Origin: an uncultured Eubacteriales bacterium
GTDB lineage: Bacteria > Bacillota > Clostridia > Oscillospirales > Acutalibacteraceae
Length of the DNA: 10,415 nucleotides
Assembly (NCBI GenBank): GCA_900319255.1
Contig: ONNU01000115.1
Span: 1 to 10,415 of the forward strand
Direction: 5' to 3'
In this document: one piece after another, positions 6,142 through 10,415 of the stretch
How the letters are laid out: every line of letters begins with the position of its first letter
Numbering within the stretch: the first letter of the stretch is position 1
The notes under the pieces: model-generated
Told to the model about the DNA's origin: nothing
The model's input: only the letters and a program-made list of their open reading frames with translations
Database searches by the model: none
Position numbers and translations under genes: made by a program

Positions 6142-7088
6142 AATTTAAAAAGCTGATGATAATAATTTTAGCTGCGTTATTCTGCATATCCATGTGCGGC
6201 TGTGACAGTCTTGAACGGATATTCGGAAGCAGCGATCCGTATTATGACAATTACGGCTATGATAATTACGGCTACAACGATCCATATGCTGATAATAAAT
6301 ATTACAGTGTTGCGCCGCAGCTTGCAAGTCATTATATTGACGTAGGGCAGGGGGACTGTGAATTTGTAGAATTTCCGGACGGAAAGACCATGCTTATCGA
6401 CGCAGGACCAGCCGACAGCGCAGACAAGGTAATAAGCTATATTGAAAGGCTGGGCTACAGCTCCATAGATTATGTAGTAGCGACCCATCCCCACACAGAC
6501 CATATCGGCGGAATGAAAAAGGTGATCGAGCATTTCCGGATAGGCACTGTTTATATGCCGGATGCGGAGTCAAATACCAGTACATATTCGTCGCTTCTGA
6601 AAGCCATTGATAAGAAGGGCAAGAAGATCAAGAAGGCAAAAGCCGGAACGAAGATCTACAGCGGCAGCACATCCCAGCTCAAGGTACAGACACTTGCGCC
6701 GGTAATGGATAGTTACGATTCCCTGAACAATTATTCGGTAGTCATCAAGATCACCTATGGAAAGGTAAGGCTTTTGTACATGGGAGATGCCGAGAGGGAG
6801 TCAGAGGAGCAGATGATAAAGAAGAATTATGATCTGTCGGCAGATATCATAAAGGTAGGACATCACGGCAGCTCAACATCATCAAGTCAGAGCTTTGTCA
6901 AGAAGGTAAACGCGCAGTTTGCAATTATATCGGTAGGGGAGAACAACGATTATCATCATCCCCACAATCAGGTGGTAAACCGCTGGATAAAATCCGGAGC
7001 GGAGATAATCCGTACAGACGAATGCGGAGACATAGTAGTAACGACAGACGGCGACGAATTCGGCATTGACACAGAAAAGGGAGGCTGA
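6138..7088 (+). CDS. Lipoprotein-type metallo-beta-lactamase-fold hydrolase (ComEC C-domain-like)
   Basis: A 316-residue hydrolase of the metallo-beta-lactamase fold, of the kind related to the C-terminal domain of the competence protein ComEC/Rec2. Residues 1-21 form a signal sequence ending in SMCG before Cys22, which fits a lipobox, so the enzyme is predicted to be lipid-anchored outside the membrane. A Tyr/Asn/Asp-rich linker (about 35-55) precedes the catalytic domain. Metal ligands are visible: HPHTDH (His117, His119, Asp121, His122), Asp217 in MGDAE, and His242-His243 in VGHHGSS, with YHHPHNQ near the C-terminus. The first strand motif HYIDVGQGDCEFVEFPDGK is typical of this group. Substrate is unknown; relatives act on nucleic acids or other phosphodiesters. 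GGAGG lies 7 bases before the ATG. The DUF3006 gene follows after 2 bp, a pairing commonly seen for these hydrolases. Confidence 0.9.
   Translation: MKFKKLMIIILAALFCISMCGCDSLERIFGSSDPYYDNYGYDNYGYNDPYADNKYYSVAPQLASHYIDVGQGDCEFVEFPDGKTMLIDAGPADSADKVISYIERLGYSSIDYVVATHPHTDHIGGMKKVIEHFRIGTVYMPDAESNTSTYSSLLKAIDKKGKKIKKAKAGTKIYSGSTSQLKVQTLAPVMDSYDSLNNYSVVIKITYGKVRLLYMGDAERESEEQMIKKNYDLSADIIKVGHHGSSTSSSQSFVKKVNAQFAIISVGENNDYHHPHNQVVNRWIKSGAEIIRTDECGDIVVTTDGDEFGIDTEKGG
6246..6275 (+). repeat. Two-copy 15-bp in-frame tandem repeat
   Basis: GACAATTACGGCTAT (6246-6260) and GATAATTACGGCTAC (6261-6275) encode DNYGY twice, in the linker between lipid anchor and catalytic domain of the hydrolase. The two silent differences suggest an older duplication. 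Such a repeat could expand or contract without a frameshift. Confidence 0.8.
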
Positions 7089-7090
7089 CA

Positions 7091-7423
7091 ATGGTAAAGG
7101 CAGTAATTGATCGTATCGAGGAGGAATTTGCAGTAGCGGAGATATCGGAGGGCAAAACAGCGAACATTCCGCTGATATTCATACCCGAAGCAAAGGAAGG
7201 CGACTGCATCGAGATAGAGACGGCGAAGGTATCGAGATTTTATTTTGCGAGCATAGACGACGATGAAATGACGGTACTCACGCCAAAGGGGAAGGTAGGG
7301 TTATCGTTAGCATTCATGGGAGAAGCGAAGCCCGGCGACCCGATAGAATTCAGGATCAGCCACGAAGAAACGCAGAAGCGCAAAAGCAGGATCCGCGGCA
7401 TGATGGACAAGCTTTTCGAGTAA
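7091..7423 (+). CDS. DUF3006 domain-containing protein
   Basis: A 110-residue soluble protein with no signal peptide or membrane segment. The N-terminal ~70 residues match the DUF3006 pattern: KAVIDRIEEEFAVAEI, then a short turn, EGKTANIPLIFIPEAKEGDCIEI. This is a small beta-rich domain of unknown function usually encoded beside ComEC-type metallo-beta-lactamase hydrolases. The C-terminus (EETQKRKSRIRGMMDKLFE) is a charged helix also common in the family. Start chosen at the ATG 2 bp after the hydrolase stop; GGGAGG lies upstream within the hydrolase 3' end. Last gene of the operon, followed by the terminator at 7483-7528. The protein should be cytoplasmic while its partner hydrolase carries an export signal, which makes a stable complex between them harder to picture. 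Confidence 0.88.
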   Translation: MVKAVIDRIEEEFAVAEISEGKTANIPLIFIPEAKEGDCIEIETAKVSRFYFASIDDDEMTVLTPKGKVGLSLAFMGEAKPGDPIEFRISHEETQKRKSRIRGMMDKLFE

Positions 7424-7482
7424 AAGACGGAACGCCGCCGCTGGCGGCTCAAATAATAAAGAATAGTGAATAAATAATAACA

Positions 7483-7528
7483 ATCCCTCAGCCATAGCTT
7501 GCAGCGTATGGCTGAGGGATATCTTTTT
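7483..7528. terminator. Strong terminator after the four-gene operon, possibly two-way
   Basis: A perfect 14-bp stem (7483-7496 with 7507-7520, arms ATCCCTCAGCCATA and its complement) encloses a 10-base loop and is followed on the plus strand by ATC and five T. On the minus strand the stem is followed by TTGTTATTATTTATT, so it may also stop transcripts from the convergent pbp2 gene. Confidence 0.93.
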
Positions 7529-7595
7529 GTGTGTATTTTTGGGCAGGCTAAGAGCTACCGCTTACCGATATTATATTTACGAAATATTTTCTGTT

Positions 7596-7644
7596 GTGCT
7601 CGCGGGTGGAAAGTAGCGCATTGTAATACCTGACCTGCGAGCAC
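7596..7644. repeat. 12-bp inverted repeat between the convergent operons
   Basis: GTGCTCGCGGGT (7596-7607) and ACCTGCGAGCAC (7633-7644) are reverse complements except one position that is a G-U pair in the plus-strand RNA. The spacer is 25 bases. A second hairpin (CGGCGT 7647-7652 with ACGCCG 7660-7665) follows directly and ends two bases before the pbp2 stop codon. Neither is followed by a T-run, so they are not standard terminators; they could protect the 3' end of the pbp2 message. Confidence 0.55.
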
Positions 7645-7666
7645 GGCGGCGTTTACGGTACGCCGG

Positions 7667-9676
7667 TTAACTGGTTTTCTTTTTGTCGTCTGTTTCAAGC
7701 CCTAAATTGAAATATTCGTTCATTATCTTCTTCGCTACATTTACCGCTACATAACTCTTTGCGCCATGCTCTACCATTACCGCTATCGCTATCTGCGGAT
7801 TGTCATAGGGTGCAAAACAGATGAAATTTGCATGATCTGAGCCGGAATTCTCCGCTGTTCCGGTCTTGCCGCCGATCTGCATGGGAAAGCCTGTCAGCGA
7901 ATCATAGCTGTTGGTAGCCATATTCATCGCTTTGCGTACCTCTTTCAGGTTCTCTTTGCTTACTCCCATATCATCAACTGTTTCAGCCTTGCTCTGGTAT
8001 ATGGTCTGCTTGCCGGTGAAATCTGTTACCTTGTCAACAATGTGCGTTTTCAGCCGCACTCCGTCATTGGCTATCGTTGCTGCATATGCCGCAAGCTGCA
8101 AAGGTGTGAACTGGTTGTCGGACTGTCCGATGCCTGCGGGGGATACGGAGGACTCGAACCACTGGGTCCCCATCATTTCGCTGAATTCGGGGCCTGCAAG
8201 CGTTCCTGAGCTTTCGCCTATCTCAACGCCTGTCTTTACCCCCAGCCCGCAGCGCCTTGAATAAATATTCATCTTATCAATACCCAGCAATCTTGCCGTT
8301 TCTGCAAAGAATACATTGCATGAATCCCGGATGCCCTCATAGACATTGAGGGAGCCGTGGACAAACATACATCTCAGCTTCAGTCCGCCCTTTGTATATA
8401 TTCCGTTACAGGTGATGCGGGTCTTTGTGTCGATGGCGCCTTCCTCGAGGGCTGCGGATGCCACAAGGGGCTTGAAGGTGGAGCCGGGGGCAAGCGCTCC
8501 GTCGAAGGCTCTGTTTACAAGGGGATCACCCTTGGTATTGAGCAGCTTTTCATAATCGCTGTAATATTTTGAAAGGTCATAATTCGGATAATTCGCAGCG
8601 CACAGCACTGAAAAATCCTTTACATTCAGCACTACCACCGATGCGCCTACACAATCCTCGCCGGTGTGCTTTTCGCCTGTTGTCTTTGAATAGGCGTGGG
8701 CTTCGTCCACAGCCTCCTTCAGCGCCTTTTGTGCAAGCTGCTGATATTTTGTATCAACGGTGAGATAAACTGAATTGCCGGGCTGTGAGGGTGTCGTTTG
8801 TTTCAGGCTTGCACTGCCGTCGGGGCTTACCTCATAGGTCTTGCTGCCCTCCTTGCCGCGCAGCTGATCCTCATAGGCGTATTCGATGCCAAGCTTACCG
8901 ACTATATCGTTATATGCATAGCCCTTTTCCTCAAGCTCGTCATATTCCTCTGCGGATATCAGTCCCGTTACGCCTACAAGATGCGGGGCTGATGTGCCGT
9001 TTACATATTTACGCACAGCTGTGGATTCTATCTCGACTCCGGGGTCGGTCTGGGTATTCTCGGAAATTATGGTCATTGACCTTTCGTCAAGCTCCTTTGA
9101 AAAAACATAGGGGTTGCTTCTGGAAAAGCCCGTTATCTCCATATTGTATCTTACGCTGATAAGATCATGGCGGCGGGGTTCGGGAACGTCCTCACACTTA
9201 TATCTTTTTGCAAAGGCTGCCATGCATTCCTGCGCTGTTGAATAGGAGTTCATATTCAGCATTTCCTTACTTTTAAGCTCCGATATCTCATCCTCCTTTT
9301 TCGGGAGGAACTGGTATTCCCCGTTGCCGTCAGCCTTTATGGGAAGCTCGTCGATCCATTTACAGCCGCATTTTTCCGTCAGCTCAAGAAGCTTCAATAC
9401 GGTGCTGTTCAGCTTGTCGTCCGGTATGAAGATCTTATTCAGCGTCAGCTTATACCCGGTCTGGTTCTGCGCAAGGGGTACTCCGTTGACATCGTATATC
9501 TCGCCTCTTACAGCATCGGTGCTGATTGTATATTCGGTGGAGGTCAGAGCTATGTCTTCATATACGCTGTTTTCCCGCACCTGCCAGCGGAACAGCCGCA
9601 CGCAGAAAACCGCCGTTACGATCAGTATTATTATCATCATCAGGGCGTAACGCCATTTTCTGTTCCCGATACCCAT
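7667..9676 (-). CDS. mrdA: Penicillin-binding protein 2 (class B transpeptidase, cell elongation)
   Basis: A 669-residue membrane-anchored D,D-transpeptidase that cross-links peptidoglycan, working with the elongation machinery. A single N-terminal membrane helix (about 9-29) follows a short basic tail. The class B linker/dimerisation region starts with RGEIYDVNGVPLA (about 57-69). The transpeptidase domain (about 350-650) has all three active-site motifs: Ser399-Thr-Phe-Lys402, Ser452-Cys-Asn454 and Lys604-Thr-Gly606, followed by TAEN. Length and motif spacing fit PBP2/MrdA; no PASTA domains are present, which argues against the sporulation or division types that carry them. The ATG at 9676 is preceded by AAAGGAGAG at good spacing. 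mreD lies 216 bp upstream on the same strand, supporting the elongation role. That spacer is unusually long for this gene pair and appears structured. The C-terminus is rich in lysine. Confidence 0.95.
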   Translation of the reverse strand: MGIGNRKWRYALMMIIILIVTAVFCVRLFRWQVRENSVYEDIALTSTEYTISTDAVRGEIYDVNGVPLAQNQTGYKLTLNKIFIPDDKLNSTVLKLLELTEKCGCKWIDELPIKADGNGEYQFLPKKEDEISELKSKEMLNMNSYSTAQECMAAFAKRYKCEDVPEPRRHDLISVRYNMEITGFSRSNPYVFSKELDERSMTIISENTQTDPGVEIESTAVRKYVNGTSAPHLVGVTGLISAEEYDELEEKGYAYNDIVGKLGIEYAYEDQLRGKEGSKTYEVSPDGSASLKQTTPSQPGNSVYLTVDTKYQQLAQKALKEAVDEAHAYSKTTGEKHTGEDCVGASVVVLNVKDFSVLCAANYPNYDLSKYYSDYEKLLNTKGDPLVNRAFDGALAPGSTFKPLVASAALEEGAIDTKTRITCNGIYTKGGLKLRCMFVHGSLNVYEGIRDSCNVFFAETARLLGIDKMNIYSRRCGLGVKTGVEIGESSGTLAGPEFSEMMGTQWFESSVSPAGIGQSDNQFTPLQLAAYAATIANDGVRLKTHIVDKVTDFTGKQTIYQSKAETVDDMGVSKENLKEVRKAMNMATNSYDSLTGFPMQIGGKTGTAENSGSDHANFICFAPYDNPQIAIAVMVEHGAKSYVAVNVAKKIMNEYFNLGLETDDKKKTS

Positions 9677-9716
9677 TTGCTCTCTCCTTTCTGCGGGTGG
9701 AAAAAAGAATCCGCTG

Positions 9717-9771
9717 TTCTGCTTTGATGCTCTGAGTCATACTTCATCAGTAATTCTGCTTTGTTGAGTCA
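9717..9771 (-). repeat. Imperfect direct repeat in the pbp2 leader
   Basis: In plus-strand coordinates, TTCTGCTTTG followed by TGAGTCA occurs twice, at 9717-9739 and 9754-9771. The two parts are separated by ATGCTC in the first copy and by a single T in the second. The copies lie 40-95 bases upstream of the pbp2 start. They could be protein-binding half-sites or the trace of a local duplication. Confidence 0.6.
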
Positions 9772-9874
9772 AAAGGCGGAAGCTCCTTTTGCAATCCCCA
9801 TTCCTTAACTCCCTTGGCAGCTCAGGCTTTATCAGTTAAGATTCACCCAGATGCTGGGGAAACCGTAATGGATT
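9770..9874 (-). ncRNA. Candidate structured RNA leader between mreD and pbp2
   Basis: On the minus strand this stretch can form four helices (plus-strand coordinates). An outer pairing joins 9867-9874 with 9793-9802 (AATGGATT against AATCCCCATT, two-base bulge). It encloses a 5-bp hairpin (CCCAG 9846-9850 with CTGGG 9854-9858) and a 7-bp stem (CTTAACT 9804-9810 with AGTTAAG 9834-9840), giving a three-way junction. A 7-bp hairpin follows (CAAAAGG 9770-9776 with CCTTTTG 9785-9791). The minus strand contains GGGTGAATC, as in some riboswitches, but I cannot assign a known class. It might regulate pbp2 expression within the mre operon; this is an inference from pairing by eye. Confidence 0.35.
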
Positions 9875-9892
9875 ATCAGCCGGCTTTTTCGT

Positions 9893-10399
9893 TCAGTCGT
9901 TCGCTGTTCTCAGGGCTATGAATCTGTTGATACCGTACGCTACAGGAACAAATGCCCAGGTGTATATTATTCTCGACAGATAATGCCTTATGAAGTATTC
10001 AGCCGCATCACTGTAGCCCTTAGCTATATAGAACAGCAGGAATTGTCCGGCTATCATTAACGGTATGCTTATAGTTGCGATCAGCATTGTGGTCAGCAGG
10101 TTCGTGTGGATGTAATTTCCCATCAGTACGCTGACAAAATAACACAGCACTGCAAGCATTATGGCATAATAGCCTACTGCCCCTCCATAGCCGGAATCGG
10201 ACAGAAGCCCGCACAGCACTCCGAAAAAAATCGCCGGTATCTCATCCTCGAACACAGCAAAGCTCAGCGCCAGGGGTATCAGAAGTACCGGTCTGCCGCC
10301 GAACACCTCAAGCGTCAGTCCCGGTGTGGTCTGGATTATATAGCATAATAATATTTCAAGAAAAAAAGCAAGATATCTTATTACCTTATATCTGTTCAT
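9893..10399 (-). CDS. mreD: Rod shape-determining protein MreD
   Basis: A 168-residue very hydrophobic protein of the MreD family, the usual length, with about five or six membrane segments (for example about 7-27, 37-50, 74-95, 100-125 and 140-160). The family-typical FFGVLCGLLSDSGYG (58-72) is present, with a conserved Asp at position 67. MreD is part of the membrane complex with MreC, MreB, RodA and PBP2 that directs lateral wall synthesis in rod and ovoid cells. The pbp2 gene downstream on the same strand supports the assignment; mreC and mreB would be expected just beyond the right edge. The ATG at 10399 has a purine-rich AGAGAGAG upstream, weak as a ribosome binding site, and only 16 bases of upstream sequence are visible, so the start is likely but not certain. 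Confidence 0.9.
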   Translation of the reverse strand: MNRYKVIRYLAFFLEILLCYIIQTTPGLTLEVFGGRPVLLIPLALSFAVFEDEIPAIFFGVLCGLLSDSGYGGAVGYYAIMLAVLCYFVSVLMGNYIHTNLLTTMLIATISIPLMIAGQFLLFYIAKGYSDAAEYFIRHYLSRIIYTWAFVPVAYGINRFIALRTAND

Positions 10400-10415
10400 A
10401 TACTTTTCTCTCTCT

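Noticed and set aside
7434..7448. Hairpin GCCGCC-GCT-GGCGGC as the operon terminator
   Set aside because: Followed by AAATAATAAA with no T-run; the 14-bp stem at 7483-7520 with a T-run is the better terminator.
8785..9159. Plus-strand reading frame of 124 residues opposite pbp2
   Set aside because: Arginine- and cysteine-rich composition typical of an antisense shadow of a real gene, with no ribosome binding site or domain.
9717..9771. CRISPR-type repeat
   Set aside because: Only two imperfect copies with unequal internal inserts, a single 14-base gap, and no cas genes.
9770..9892. Known cyclic-di-AMP (ydaO-yuaA) riboswitch
   Set aside because: Only short pieces resemble it; the conserved 3' segment with CAGCUAAC and the matching pairing are missing, so no known class is claimed.

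Overview
The window looks like a chromosomal segment of a low-to-moderate GC Firmicute, most likely a Ruminococcus-type member of the Oscillospiraceae. The evidence is the Firmicute-style 23S rRNA 3' end, BspA-type leucine-rich repeats combined with bacterial Ig-like domains, C-terminal modules carrying an FYFKRSANSKWNK core of a kind I associate with Ruminococcus secreted proteins, and strong AGGAGG ribosome binding sites with sigma-A-like promoters. The genus is inferred from overall appearance; no search was run.

Layout. (1) Positions 1-168 are the end of an rRNA operon: the last ~82 bases of 23S rRNA, then a hairpin terminator with no 5S gene between them. (2) Positions 169-355 are an AT-rich control region with two perfect inverted repeats, a -10 box and a strong ribosome binding site. 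(3) 356-3421 encodes a large secreted protein: signal peptide, LRR region, CAP/SCP domain, two Ig-like domains and two C-terminal repeats. The 3' quarter of this gene is clearly more GC-rich than the rest. (4) A convergent tspO gene (3521-3988, minus) shares a two-way hairpin terminator with it. (5) From a near-consensus extended -10 promoter at 4088-4116 runs a tight four-gene plus-strand operon: a membrane-anchored Ig-like surface protein, an IspD/TarI-family cytidylyltransferase, a lipoprotein-type metallo-beta-lactamase-fold hydrolase, and a DUF3006 protein. Gaps are 2 bp, a 4-bp overlap and 2 bp. A strong terminator ends it at 7483-7528. (6) On the minus strand, mreD (9893-10399) lies upstream of a class B penicillin-binding protein 2 gene (7667-9676); this is the end of a typical mreBCD-pbp2 cell-elongation cluster whose earlier genes would lie beyond the right edge.

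Functionally the window is about the cell envelope: surface adhesin-like proteins, a nucleotide-activated sugar-alcohol or isoprenoid precursor enzyme, an exported hydrolase, and the lateral wall synthesis machinery. Most genes belong to known families. The parts I find least explained are the 216-bp spacer between mreD and pbp2, which folds on paper into four helices and carries a direct repeat; the paired palindromes upstream of the LRR/CAP gene; the mosaic composition of that gene; and the gene combination in the four-gene operon. I see no CRISPR array, insertion sequence, phage gene or tRNA.
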